Source of the DNA: Burkholderiales bacterium
Lineage (GTDB): Bacteria; Pseudomonadota; Gammaproteobacteria; Burkholderiales; Burkholderiaceae_C
Direction of reading: 5' to 3'
Assembly: GCA_028868875.1 (NCBI GenBank)
Contig: JAGWTS010000015.1
Coordinates: forward strand, 1 to 32,900
Length of the DNA: 32,900 nt
Both the position numbers and the translations under genes were made by a program. Positions 7,571-16,226 of this stretch are shown here, one piece after another; position 1 is the stretch's first letter, and every line of letters begins with the position of its first letter. Under the pieces are notes generated by a model, which saw only the letters and a list, made by a program, of their open reading frames with translations, made no database searches and was not told where the DNA came from.

Positions 7571-8299
7571 ATGGACCGGATGATCTACCTGGCGATGAGC
7601 GGCGCGAAAGCGACGCTCGAGCGCCAGGACGTTCTCTCCAACAACCTGGCCAACGCCTCGACCAACGGCTTTCGCGCCGAGATGGAGTCGTTCCGCGCGG
7701 TGCCGGTGCAGGGCAGCGGCGCGAGCACGCGCGCCTTTGCGCTCGAAACCTCGGTCGGCTACAGCTCGCAGGCCGGCCCGCTGCAGACCACCGGCGCGCC
7801 GCTGGACGTCGCGATGCAGGGCAACGCCTGGCTCGCGGTGCAGAGCCTGGACGGCACCGAGGCCTATACCCGGGCCGGCCAGCTCCAGGTCAACGGCCAG
7901 GGCCAGCTCGTGACGATGGCGGGGCTGCCGGTGCTCGGCAGCGGCGGCCCGATCACGCTGCCGGCCAGCGCCAAGGTCGAGATCGCGCCCAACGGCATCA
8001 TCACGACCCAGGTCGGAAACGCCAAGTCGCAGCAGGCCGGGCGCCTCAAGCTCGTGACGCCGCAGGGGCCGTTCGAGCGCGGCACCGACGGCCTTTTCCG
8101 CACCGCCGACAGCAGCCCGCTGGATGCCGACCCCGCGGCCAAGCTGCAAAGCGGCGCCCTCGAGGGCTCGAACGTGAACCCGGTCGAGACCATGGTGGCG
8201 ATGATCTCGGCGGCGCGCCAGTTCGAGCAGCAGATGAAGCTGCTGCAGAACGCCGACCAGCAGGACCAGACGGCCTCCAAGCTGCTCTCGACGACCTGA
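7571..8299 (+). CDS. flgF: Flagellar basal body rod protein FlgF
   Basis: The product is 242 aa with the typical start MDRMIYLAMSGAKATLERQD and the rod motif LSNNLANASTNGFRAEM. The middle has GAPLDVAMQGNAWLAVQ, and the C-terminus has SNVNPVETMVAMISAARQFE. FlgF is one of the proximal rod proteins. The ATG lies only 2 bp after the flgE stop and no separate strong ribosome site is visible, which suggests translational coupling with flgE. The downstream gap to flgG is unusually long for this operon. Confidence 0.95.
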   Translation: MDRMIYLAMSGAKATLERQDVLSNNLANASTNGFRAEMESFRAVPVQGSGASTRAFALETSVGYSSQAGPLQTTGAPLDVAMQGNAWLAVQSLDGTEAYTRAGQLQVNGQGQLVTMAGLPVLGSGGPITLPASAKVEIAPNGIITTQVGNAKSQQAGRLKLVTPQGPFERGTDGLFRTADSSPLDADPAAKLQSGALEGSNVNPVETMVAMISAARQFEQQMKLLQNADQQDQTASKLLSTT

Positions 8300-8322
8300 G
8301 CCTTGCGGCCCTGGCGGCAGAC

Positions 8323-8342
8323 GAGGCGGCTTGTGCCGCCTC
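8323..8342 (+). terminator. Terminator-like hairpin in the flgF-flgG gap
   Basis: Perfect 8-bp arms GAGGCGGC / GCCGCCTC enclose TTGT, starting 23 bp after the flgF stop. They are followed by GCTTCGTTTGG, a modestly T-rich tail. This is close to an intrinsic terminator but with a poor U-tract. It lies in the only long gap (184 bp, 8300-8483) of the flgB-flgL run. The remainder of the gap holds a further GC-rich inverted repeat (GCTCG-CTG-CGAGC) and no clear promoter. Confidence 0.45.
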
Positions 8343-8483
8343 GCTTCGTTTGGGGGGGCGCGCGCGCCGCTCGCTGCGAGCCGCGGTGGACCGGAGAAGC
8401 AGGGTCGAACGCGCTTTATTCCGACGCTGGCCGGGCTTCACTTCGGGCGAACATCGCATTCACCAGATTCTAGGAAGGCCGCC

Positions 8484-9266
8484 ATGATCCGTTCACTGTG
8501 GATCGCCGCTTCGGGCATGCAGGGCATGCAGACCAAGCTCGATGCAATCTCGAACAACCTCGCGAACTCCAGCACCAACGGCTACCGCTCGAGCACGGTG
8601 ACCTTCGAGGACCTGATGTACCAGAACCTGCGCCAGCCGGGCGCGGCGAGCTCGGACCAGACGCAGTTGCCCACCGGCCTGCAGGTGGGCCTGGGGGTGC
8701 GCGCCGCCGGCACCTCGACCAACATGGCCCAGGGCGGCTTGCAGCAGACCGGCAATTCCACCGACATGGCGATCAACGGCAAGGGCTACTTCCAGATCCA
8801 GATGCCCGACGGCACCACCGCCTACAGCCGAAACGGCTCGTTCCAGGTCAATGCCAACGGCGAGATGGTGACGACCGACGGCTACACCGTGCTGCCCGGC
8901 ATCACGATCCCGGCGAACGCGCAGTCGGTGACGATCGCGGCCGACGGCACGGTCCAGGTCGCGCTGCCCGGCTCGGCCAAGCCCTCGACCGTGGGCCAGA
9001 TCCAGCTCGCCAACTTCATGAACCCGGCCGGCCTCTCGCCGCTGGGCCAGACCCTGTTCGCCCAGACCGCGGCGTCGGGCTCGCCGGTGACGGCGGCCCC
9101 GGCGAGCAACGGCATGGGCTCGCTGCAGCAGGGCTTCGTCGAGGGCAGCAACGTCAACGTCGTGCAGGAACTGGTGTCGATGATCTCGACCCAGCGCGCC
9201 TACGAGCTCGACTCGAAGGCGATCACCACCTCCGACCAGATGCTGCAGAAGCTGGGCCAGATCTAG
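8484..9266 (+). CDS. flgG: Flagellar basal body distal rod protein FlgG
   Basis: FlgG is the distal rod subunit, passing through the P and L rings. The 260-aa product has the standard family length. It starts MIRSLWIAASGMQGMQTKLD, followed by ISNNLANSSTNGYRSS, has NSTDMAINGKGYFQIQMPDG and YSRNGSFQVNANGEMV in the middle, and ends with NVVQELVSMISTQRAYELDS. The track ORF starts 51 codons earlier at 8331. The ATG at 8484 is chosen because it gives the conserved N-terminus and has TAGGAAGG about 6 nt upstream. The strong ribosome site after the flgF-flgG hairpin suggests independent, efficient translation. Confidence 0.97.
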   Translation: MIRSLWIAASGMQGMQTKLDAISNNLANSSTNGYRSSTVTFEDLMYQNLRQPGAASSDQTQLPTGLQVGLGVRAAGTSTNMAQGGLQQTGNSTDMAINGKGYFQIQMPDGTTAYSRNGSFQVNANGEMVTTDGYTVLPGITIPANAQSVTIAADGTVQVALPGSAKPSTVGQIQLANFMNPAGLSPLGQTLFAQTAASGSPVTAAPASNGMGSLQQGFVEGSNVNVVQELVSMISTQRAYELDSKAITTSDQMLQKLGQI

Positions 9267-9298
9267 CCCGGACCGAGCCGTCCCCCGAGACCTGCCCC

Positions 9299-9985
9299 AT
9301 GAGACCGTTCGTCCTCCTGCCCCTCGCCGCCGTCCTCCTGGCCCTGTCGCTGGGCGGTTGCGCGGCCCTGTATCCGCACGTCGAGGTGGCACCGACCCCG
9401 CCGGCCTCCGCCCTGGTCCAGCCCGCGGCGGCGCCGGCGCCGATCACCGGCAGCATCTTCTCCGCCGCCGACTACCGGCCGCTGCTCGAGGACTACCGGG
9501 CGCGCCGCGTCGGCGACACGCTCACGGTGCAGATCATCGAGAACATCGCCGCGAGCCAGAAGTCCACCACCGCGATCGGCAAGACCAGCTCGCTCGCCGG
9601 CGGCATCACCGCGGCGCCGCTGCTCTCGGCGAACTCGTTCGCGCGCGCCTCGGTCGGCGCGACCGGGGCCAACACCTTCTCGGGCAGCGGCGACTCGGAG
9701 AACACCAACGCCTTCACCGGCACCGTCACCGTGACGGTGCAGAAGGTGCTGCCCAACGGCAACCTGATGGTCACGGGCGAAAAACAGATCGGCGTCAACA
9801 TGAACATCGACGTGCTGCGCTTCTCGGGCGTGGTCGATCCCCACACCATCCAGAGCGGGAACATGGTGCAGAGCACCCAGGTCGCCGATGTCCGGCTCGA
9901 GCACCGCGGCCGCGGCGCCCAAGCCGACGCGAACGCGGTGGGCTGGCTGCAGCGCGTGTTCCTGAGCGTGCTGGGGCCGATGTGA
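9299..9985 (+). CDS. flgH: Flagellar L-ring lipoprotein FlgH
   Basis: The 228-aa outer-membrane lipoprotein forms the L ring. A signal peptide (MRPFVLLPLAAVLLALSLGG) ends in a lipobox with Cys21, so acylation and outer-membrane anchoring are predicted. The mature protein has the FlgH hallmarks RVGDTLTVQIIENIAASQKS, the Gly/Ser/Thr-rich middle, VTVTVQKVLPNGNLMVTGEK, and the C-terminal NMVQSTQVADVRLEHRG plus GWLQRVFLSVLGPM. The track ORF begins in another gene at 8498; the ATG at 9299 is the only start that yields a lipoprotein signal. Its last codons overlap the flgI start. Confidence 0.96.
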   Translation: MRPFVLLPLAAVLLALSLGGCAALYPHVEVAPTPPASALVQPAAAPAPITGSIFSAADYRPLLEDYRARRVGDTLTVQIIENIAASQKSTTAIGKTSSLAGGITAAPLLSANSFARASVGATGANTFSGSGDSENTNAFTGTVTVTVQKVLPNGNLMVTGEKQIGVNMNIDVLRFSGVVDPHTIQSGNMVQSTQVADVRLEHRGRGAQADANAVGWLQRVFLSVLGPM

Positions 9986-11118
9986 GCCGCCTCGAGGATC
10001 GCCTGCTGCGCTGGATCGTCGGCTGCGCCTTCGCCGCAGCGAGCGCGGCGCTGTGGTGGCCGCTGCCGTCCGCCGCGGCGCGGCTGAAGGACATCGCCGC
10101 CGTGCAGGGCGTGCGCCCGAACCGCCTCACCGGGGTCGGCCTCGTCGTCGGCCTCGACGGCACCGGCGACCAGACGACGCAGACGCCGGCGACGATCCAG
10201 GCCGTGACCGCGATGCTGCAGCATTCCGGCATCATCCTGCCCGCCGGCGCGACGATGCAGCTCAACAACGTGGCCATGGTCGCGGTCACGGCCCAGCTGC
10301 CGGCGTTCGCGCGCCCGGGGCAGGGCGTGGACGTCGACGTGATGTCGATCGGCAACGCCAAGAGCCTGAGCGGCGGCAGCCTGCTGTCGACCGCGCTGCG
10401 CGGCGACGACGGCCAGATCTACGCCGTGGCCCAGGGCAACCTGATGGTGGGCGGCGCCGGCGCCGGCGCCAACGGCTCGAAGGTCCAGATCAACCACCTC
10501 GCCGCGGGCCGCGTGCCGGGCGGGGCCACGGTCGAGCGCAGCGTGCCGACGCCGCTGATGCTCGCCGGCGACAGCCTCGACCTCGGCCTGACCTCGAGCG
10601 ACTACGCCACCGCGCGTGCGGTCGCGCAGGCGATCAACAAGCTCAAGGGCGCGGGCACCGCGGCCGCGGTCGACGGGCGCACGATCCGCATGCGGGTGCC
10701 GCCTTCGACCGATGAGCGGGTCTCGTTCCTGGCCGACATCGAGAACCTGGACATCGGGGTCGAGCGGCCGGCGGCGCGCGTCGTCATCAACGCCCGCACC
10801 GGCTCGGTCGTGCTCAACGACGGCGTCACCCTGGGCCCCTGCGCGGTGGCCCACGGCAGCCTCTCGGTGACGATCAAGACCCGGCCGGTGGTGAGCCAGC
10901 CCAACGCGCTGTCGCAGGGCACGACGGTGCAGTCGGCGCAATCGGACATCAGCGTCACCCAGCACGCAGGCATGCTCATGGAGGTGCCTTCGGCGGCCAA
11001 GCTGAGCGATGTCGTGAAGGCGCTGAACGCGCTCGGCGCGACGCCGATGGACCTGCAGGCCATCCTCGACGCGATGAAGAGCGCGGGCGCGCTCAACGCC
11101 ACGATCGAGGTCATCTGA
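9982..11118 (+). CDS. flgI: Flagellar P-ring protein FlgI
   Basis: The 378-aa periplasmic protein forms the P ring around the rod in the peptidoglycan layer. The start is GTG at 9982, overlapping the flgH stop by four bases (GTGA). A signal peptide (LLRWIVGCAFAAASAALWW, cleaved near PSAAA) precedes the conserved RLKDIAAVQGVRPN, then GVGLVVGLDGTGDQT, AMVAVTAQLPAFARPGQGVD and the C-terminal VVKALNALGATPMDLQAILD with AIL-type ending. The track ORF (9358) begins much earlier out of context. The overlap suggests coupled production of L- and P-ring proteins. FlgA, encoded divergently, is its assembly chaperone. Confidence 0.96.
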   Translation: MSRLEDRLLRWIVGCAFAAASAALWWPLPSAAARLKDIAAVQGVRPNRLTGVGLVVGLDGTGDQTTQTPATIQAVTAMLQHSGIILPAGATMQLNNVAMVAVTAQLPAFARPGQGVDVDVMSIGNAKSLSGGSLLSTALRGDDGQIYAVAQGNLMVGGAGAGANGSKVQINHLAAGRVPGGATVERSVPTPLMLAGDSLDLGLTSSDYATARAVAQAINKLKGAGTAAAVDGRTIRMRVPPSTDERVSFLADIENLDIGVERPAARVVINARTGSVVLNDGVTLGPCAVAHGSLSVTIKTRPVVSQPNALSQGTTVQSAQSDISVTQHAGMLMEVPSAAKLSDVVKALNALGATPMDLQAILDAMKSAGALNATIEVI

Positions 11119-11128
11119 GAGCGGCACC

Positions 11129-11992
11129 ATGATCGGCAACACCCAGGGTCTCGCGATCGACGCCAACTCGCTGGCCGGGCTGAAGGCGCGCGCCGCGACC
11201 GATCCGCGCGCCGCGCTGCGCGAGAGCGCGCGCCAGTTCGAGACCCTGTTCATGAACGAGGTGGTCAAGAGCATGCGCGAGTCGACGCTCTCGAACGGCC
11301 TGCTCGACAACAGCGGCACCCAACTCGGCACCCAGCTGCTCGACGGCCAGCTCGCGGGCCAGCTCGCCGGCCTGCCGGGCGGGCTCACGAACGCGATCAT
11401 GCAGCAGCTCGAGCGCCAGATGGCGGTCTCGCCCGGGCCGATCCCGAAGGACCCGGCGCAGGACAGCGCCAACGTCTCGCCGCTGCCGCTGGCGCTGCAC
11501 CCGCGGCCGACCGCGATCCCGCAGGTCGGCGCCGCCGCCTTCGTCGACCAGCACACGGCCGCAGCCGAGGCGGCCGCGGCCCAGACCGGCATCCCGGCGG
11601 CCTTCATGGTGGCGCAAGCCGCGCACGAGACGGGCTGGGGGCGCAAGGAGATCCGCTACCCCGACGGCAGCCCCTCGCACAACCTCTTCGGCATCAAGGC
11701 CGGAGCCGGCTGGAACGGCCCGGTCGCCGAGGTCGCGACGACCGAATACGTGAACGGCCGGGCGGTGCACACGACGGCGCGCTTCCGCGCCTATGCGAGC
11801 TATGCCGAATCGTTCGCCGACTACGCGAAGCTCATGAAGACCAGCCCGCGCTACCAGCGCGTGCTCGCCGGCGCGAGCAGCGCCAGCGGCTTCGCCCAGG
11901 GGCTGCAGAAGGCCGGCTACGCCACCGACCCCGCCTACGCCGAGAAGCTCACGCGGATCATCAACACCACGCTGCGGCTGCAGAAGACATGA
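11129..11992 (+). CDS. flgJ: Flagellar rod-assembly protein / peptidoglycan hydrolase FlgJ
   Basis: The 287-aa product is a two-domain FlgJ. The N-terminal rod-cap domain (about 25-100) contains ARQFETLFMNEVVKSMRES. After a Pro-rich linker, the C-terminal glucosaminidase-type domain (about 135-287) contains AAFMVAQAAHETGWGRKEI, where Glu167 is the expected catalytic acid, then PSHNLFGIKAG and the conserved FRAYASYAESFADYAKLM. It opens the cell wall so the rod can pass while also capping the rod. The presence of the hydrolase domain matches beta/gamma-proteobacterial FlgJ and contrasts with the single-domain form of some other bacteria. It overlaps flgK by four bases. Confidence 0.95.
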   Translation: MIGNTQGLAIDANSLAGLKARAATDPRAALRESARQFETLFMNEVVKSMRESTLSNGLLDNSGTQLGTQLLDGQLAGQLAGLPGGLTNAIMQQLERQMAVSPGPIPKDPAQDSANVSPLPLALHPRPTAIPQVGAAAFVDQHTAAAEAAAAQTGIPAAFMVAQAAHETGWGRKEIRYPDGSPSHNLFGIKAGAGWNGPVAEVATTEYVNGRAVHTTARFRAYASYAESFADYAKLMKTSPRYQRVLAGASSASGFAQGLQKAGYATDPAYAEKLTRIINTTLRLQKT

Positions 11993-13974
11993 GCACCTCG
12001 GGACTGATGTCGATCGGCGTGTCGGCCCTGAACGCCGCCTACACGCAGATCCAGACCGCCGGCAACAACATCGCGAATGCGAACGTCGCCGGCTATTCGC
12101 GCCAGAACGTGCAGCTCGCGACCACGCCCGGCCAGTTCACCGGCGGCGGCTTCATCGGCACGGGCGTGGCGGTCCAGACCGTGACGCGCGCGCACAGCAG
12201 CTTTCTCACGACCGCGGCAGCGGCCACGGCCTCGCTCGCGGCGATGGACTCGACCCGCAGCGACCAGCTGACCCAGCTGCAGCAGGTCTTCCAGCTCGGC
12301 CAGAACGGGCTGGGCAACACCGTCAACACCTTCCTCAATTCCTTCGTCGACCTCGCGAGCCAGCCGTCCGACCCGGCCACGCGCCAGGTCGTCCTGTCGC
12401 AGGCGAGCCAGCTCGCCAACCAGTTCAACGCCGCCGCGGGCCAGATCGCCTCGCTGCAGACCGGCGTCAATTCCGACCTCACGACCTCGGTCGCGGCGGT
12501 CAACGGACTGGCCCAGACCATCGCCACGCTCAACGCCCAGATCGCCGCCATCCAGGGCACCGGCCAGAGTCCGAACACCTTGCTCGACCAGCGCGACCAG
12601 GCGATCCAGCAGCTGTCCTCCTACGTCCAGGTGAGCACGATTGCGGCCTCGGACGGCTCGCTAGGCGTCTTCATCGGCGGCGGCCAGTCGCTGGTCCTGG
12701 GCCCGAACACGACCAAGCTGAGCGCGGTGCCCGACGCGGCCGATTCCTCGCGCCTGTCGCTCGCCGTCGGCAACGGCGCCAGCCAGCTCGCGCTGCAGCC
12801 CAACGCGCTCGGCGGCGGCAGCCTCGCCGGGCTGCTGAACTTCCAGAACAACGACCTCGTCCAGGGCCGCAACCTCGTCGGCCAGCTCGCAGCGTCGGTG
12901 GCCGGCGCGGTGAACCAGCAGCAGACCCAGGGCCTGAGCCTGAACCAGCCGCTGGGCAGCGTGCTCGGCCAGCCGATGTTCCAGACCGGAGCGCCGCTGG
13001 TGCTGGCGAACGCGAACAACAAGGGCAGCGCAAGCATCGGCGTCGCCGTGAGCGACCCGGCCGCGCTGCAGGCCGCCGACTACACGCTCAGCTACGACGC
13101 CACGGGCACCTACACGCTGTCGCGCAATGGCTCGCCGTCGAGCCCGATCAGCTCCTTCACGAGCGGCCCGGTGGTGGCCGACGGGATGACCATCACCCTG
13201 CCGGCGACGCCGCCGCAGCCGGGCGACCGCTTCACGATCGAGCCGGTGGGCCAGGCCGCGGCCGGCATGTCGATGCTGCTGGCCAGCCCCAACGACCTCG
13301 CCGCTGCGTCGCCGCTCACGGCCACCCCCGCGGCCGCCAACAGCGGCACCGCCACGGTCGCCTCGCTGACGATGAACCAGGCGGTTCCCAACGCGGGTGC
13401 GAGCGCGAAGATCAGCTTCACCAACGGCTCGGGCGCCTACAACTGGACGCTCACGAGTTCGAGCGGCAGCACGCTGAGTTCGGGCAGCGGCAGCTGGAGC
13501 GCGGGCCAGCCCATCCCCACGCCGCCGGCCGACATCAACGGCTTCTCGCTCCAGCTCAGCGGGGTGCCCGCCAGCGGCGACGTGATCAACGTCGATCCGA
13601 CGCCGGCGGCCAACATCGCCACCAACAACGGCAACGCCCAGGCCCTGGCTGCACTGCGCGACGCCGCCCTCGTCGGTCATGCCACCGTCGGCGGCGCCGA
13701 TACCGGCAGCGGCGGCAGCACCGCGGCCAACGCCTACGCCTCGGCGGTCGCGACCGTCGGCGTCAAGGTTCAGGCCGCGACCACCGCGGCGACGATGTCG
13801 GCGTCCGCGGCGTCGCAGGCGCAGCAGGCCAACAGCTCGGTCGCAGGCGTCAACCTCGACGAGGAAGCCGCCCACCTCATCCAGTTCCAGCAGAGCTACC
13901 AGGCCGCGGCCAAGGTGCTGTCGGTGGCGCAGACCGTCATGAACTCGCTGCTGCAGGCGGTCGGCGCGGCCTGA
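11989..13974 (+). CDS. flgK: Flagellar hook-associated protein 1 FlgK (HAP1)
   Basis: FlgK is the first hook-filament junction protein. The 661-aa product has the N-terminal flagellar motif TAGNNIANANVAGYSRQNVQ, the FlgK helical segment LNSFVDLASQPSDPATRQVV, and the C-terminal NLDEEAAHLIQFQQSYQAAA with KVLSVAQTVMNSLL. The ATG overlaps the flgJ stop (ATGA), so translation is coupled. The central 300-600 region is rich in Ala, Ser and Gly and is the variable exposed part. The product would be escorted by the FlgN encoded at the start of the locus. Confidence 0.96.
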   Translation: MSTSGLMSIGVSALNAAYTQIQTAGNNIANANVAGYSRQNVQLATTPGQFTGGGFIGTGVAVQTVTRAHSSFLTTAAAATASLAAMDSTRSDQLTQLQQVFQLGQNGLGNTVNTFLNSFVDLASQPSDPATRQVVLSQASQLANQFNAAAGQIASLQTGVNSDLTTSVAAVNGLAQTIATLNAQIAAIQGTGQSPNTLLDQRDQAIQQLSSYVQVSTIAASDGSLGVFIGGGQSLVLGPNTTKLSAVPDAADSSRLSLAVGNGASQLALQPNALGGGSLAGLLNFQNNDLVQGRNLVGQLAASVAGAVNQQQTQGLSLNQPLGSVLGQPMFQTGAPLVLANANNKGSASIGVAVSDPAALQAADYTLSYDATGTYTLSRNGSPSSPISSFTSGPVVADGMTITLPATPPQPGDRFTIEPVGQAAAGMSMLLASPNDLAAASPLTATPAAANSGTATVASLTMNQAVPNAGASAKISFTNGSGAYNWTLTSSSGSTLSSGSGSWSAGQPIPTPPADINGFSLQLSGVPASGDVINVDPTPAANIATNNGNAQALAALRDAALVGHATVGGADTGSGGSTAANAYASAVATVGVKVQAATTAATMSASAASQAQQANSSVAGVNLDEEAAHLIQFQQSYQAAAKVLSVAQTVMNSLLQAVGAA

Positions 13975-13988
13975 ACAAGGGGAAGATC

Positions 13989-14930
13989 ATGCGCATCACC
14001 ACCGCGAACAACTACGCCAACTCGATCGCCTCGATGCAGGCCCAGCAGCAGGCGCTCGACAGCGCCCAGCAGCAGATCTCGACCGGGCTGCGCGTGGCCG
14101 TGCCCGGCGACGACCCGATCGCCGCGGCGCGCGCCGAACGCGCGCTCGCGACGATGGTGGGCAACGAAGCCGACCAGCGCGCGCTGCAGGCGAGCCAGAA
14201 CATGACGACCCAGGTCGAATCGGCGCTCGGCAGCGCCACCGACCTGCTGCAGCAGGCGCGCTCGCTCGTGACCCAGGCCGGCGACGGCAGCCTCGGCCCC
14301 AGCGACTACGGTTCGATCGCGACCCAGCTCCAGAGCATCCGGGGCCAGCTGCTTGCGGTGGCGAACAGCACCGACGGCGCCGGCAGCTACCTCTTCGGCG
14401 GCCAGGGTTCCAAGTCGCCGCCGCTCGTGGACGGCAGCGGCGGCGTCAGCTACCAGGGCACGCCGGGTCAGGCGACGATCCAGGGCAGCCAGGCGATGCC
14501 GATGGGCATGGACGGCAACCAGGTCTGGCTCCAGGCGCCGAACCCCGGCGGCGGCGCGCCGCTGTCGCCCTTCGGGGTCCTCGACGGCATGATCTCGAGC
14601 CTGCAGGCGGCGGCCACGTCCACCTCGACCGCCGCGAAGCCGGTGGTGGCGGCCGCGGTGACGACCGGCCTTTCGGGCCTCGACGCCGTCGCGGCCAACA
14701 TTTCGGCCGCGCGCAGCAGCGCCGGCGGCGCCTTGAACAGCCTCAATTCGGTCTCGACCCAGCTCCAGCAGAGCACGCTCTCGGCCCAGACCACCCAGTC
14801 CAATGCGATCGACATGGACATGGTCAAGGGCATCTCGACGGTGCAGAAGCTGCAGACCAACTATCAAGCCGCGCTACAGTCCTACGCTTCGATCCAGAAG
14901 ATTTCGCTGTTCAACTACATCAGCGCCTGA
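13989..14930 (+). CDS. flgL: Flagellar hook-associated protein 3 FlgL (HAP3)
   Basis: The 313-aa flagellin-like junction protein connects FlgK to the filament. The N-terminus reads MRITTANNYANSIASMQAQQ with QQISTGLRVAVPGDDPIAAA, the flagellin/FlgL signature. The C-terminus has MDMVKGISTVQKLQTNYQAA followed by QKISLFNYI. The AAGGGGA ribosome site is about 5 nt before the ATG, 14 bp after the flgK stop. It is the last structural flagellar gene here, and the next ORF starts only 30 bp later without a terminator (a 5-bp GGCCG/CGGCC stem there lacks any T-run). Confidence 0.96.
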   Translation: MRITTANNYANSIASMQAQQQALDSAQQQISTGLRVAVPGDDPIAAARAERALATMVGNEADQRALQASQNMTTQVESALGSATDLLQQARSLVTQAGDGSLGPSDYGSIATQLQSIRGQLLAVANSTDGAGSYLFGGQGSKSPPLVDGSGGVSYQGTPGQATIQGSQAMPMGMDGNQVWLQAPNPGGGAPLSPFGVLDGMISSLQAAATSTSTAAKPVVAAAVTTGLSGLDAVAANISAARSSAGGALNSLNSVSTQLQQSTLSAQTTQSNAIDMDMVKGISTVQKLQTNYQAALQSYASIQKISLFNYISA

Positions 14931-14960
14931 TCGGGGCCGCCACCGGCCAGTCGGCAATTC

Positions 14961-16226
14961 ATGCAAGAACATCCCATCCTGTCGCAAGTCACCCTGGGCT
15001 ACAGCCCGATGATCGATCGCCAGCGCGCGGTCATCGCGACCCGGCTCACCGTGTTCCCCGAGCGGCCCGACGCCGTGCCCGACCCGCAGGCGCTGTTCGC
15101 GGCATTCGCCGGGATCTGGCCCGAGGCCGCGAACCCGGGCCCGGCGAGCGCGCGCCCGCTCAACCCCGGCGCCGTGGCCGAGCGCAGGCAGGTCTCCGGC
15201 ATGAAGCCGGTGTCGCTCAACATCGCCGGCGAGGCGCTGCTCGGCGCCGTGCTCGCGGCCAAGCCGCCGCCGCAGCTCATGGTCGAGGTGCCGGCCTTCA
15301 TGGCGCTGGACCCGCAATGCCTCGCGCCGCTCATGGCCGCGCATGGCGAGGGCACCATGCTGCTCGTCAAGGGTCGCCCGCGCACGCCGCTGGCGCGCGA
15401 GTTGCTGCCCTGCTTCGCCCATTCGATCGTCGACGCCGGGGACGACCTGCGCGGCGAGGCCGCGGCCCCGGCGGGCGTGATCCGCGGCATCTCGACGGTG
15501 CAGTCGGGCGTGCACACGCTGGCCGACGTCGAGGCCGCATTCAAGCGCGGTGCCGTCGCCACCCTGGGCTGGCCGCTCGACGACCCGGTGCTGAAGAAGG
15601 CCGGTCGCGCCGGCGTTCCGGCCGACGTGACGGTGGTGCTCGAACTCATCGACGGCGTCGAGCGCGAATGGCCGGTGGCCAAGCTCGAGGCCGTGATCCG
15701 CAGGGATCCGACGCTCGCCTTCCGCCTGCTGCGCTACCTGAACTCGCCCGCCTTCGGCCTCTCGGTCGAGATCAACTCGTTCGGCCACGCGATGATGATG
15801 CTCGGCCACCAGCGCCTCAAGCGCTGGCTCGCGCTGCTGCTGGCCTCGTCGTCGAAAGACCCGAACGCCAAGCCGGCGCTGTTCGCGGCGGTGCGGCGCG
15901 GCCTGCTGATGGAGGAGTTCGGCCGCGCCAGCGGCGACGCCGAGACCCGCGGCGAGCTCTTCATCTGCGGCGTCTTCTCGCTCCTGGACAAGCTGCTCGA
16001 CCAGCCCCTGGTCGACCTGTTCGCCGCCGTGCCCGTGCCCGAGCGCGTGCGCCAGGCCCTGCTCGGCGAGACCGGCCCGTTCCAGCCCTACCTCGAACTG
16101 CTGCGCGCGATCGAGCGCGAGGCGGTGTTCGACGTACGCGAGAACGCCGAACGCATGTTCATGAGCCTGGCCGAGGTCAACCGTGCCATCCTCGCCGCGC
16201 TCGCCAACGCGCGCGCCCTGGACTGA
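14961..16226 (+). CDS. HDOD-domain protein with degenerate EAL-like N-terminus
   Basis: The 421-aa soluble protein has a C-terminal HDOD domain from about 205 to 400, with [33 protein letters not shown] and [23 protein letters not shown] domains resemble HD hydrolases without the metal ligands and usually act as protein-protein modules in signalling. The N-terminal 200 residues begin [11 protein letters not shown] and follow the layout of the EAL/YuxH-like half found in EAL-HDOD proteins, but the EAL signature and the metal-ligand motifs are not visible. I therefore predict no c-di-GMP phosphodiesterase activity. The closest described logic is the EAL-HDOD motility regulators (for example CdgJ of Vibrio). 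Its position 30 bp after flgL suggests transcription with the flagellar operon. No strong ribosome site precedes the ATG. Confidence 0.85.
   Translation: MQEHPILSQVTLGYSPMIDRQRAVIATRLTVFPERPDAVPDPQALFAAFAGIWPEAANPGPASARPLNPGAVAERRQVSGMKPVSLNIAGEALLGAVLAAKPPPQLMVEVPAFMALDPQCLAPLMAAHGEGTMLLVKGRPRTPLARELLPCFAHSIVDAGDDLRGEAAAPAGVIRGISTVQSGVHTLADVEAAFKRGAVATLGWPLDDPVLKKAGRAGVPADVTVVLELIDGVEREWPVAKLEAVIRRDPTLAFRLLRYLNSPAFGLSVEINSFGHAMMMLGHQRLKRWLALLLASSSKDPNAKPALFAAVRRGLLMEEFGRASGDAETRGELFICGVFSLLDKLLDQPLVDLFAAVPVPERVRQALLGETGPFQPYLELLRAIEREAVFDVRENAERMFMSLAEVNRAILAALANARALD

Noticed and set aside
10450-10475. GGCGCC-type short tandem repeat inside flgI
   Set aside because: It simply encodes a Gly-Ala run (GGAGAGAN) in a variable loop, with no sign of phase variation or frame change.
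14931-14960. Short inverted repeat GGCCG-CCAC-CGGCC after flgL as a terminator
   Set aside because: Only a 5-bp stem with no T-run. Such repeats are expected by chance at this GC content.
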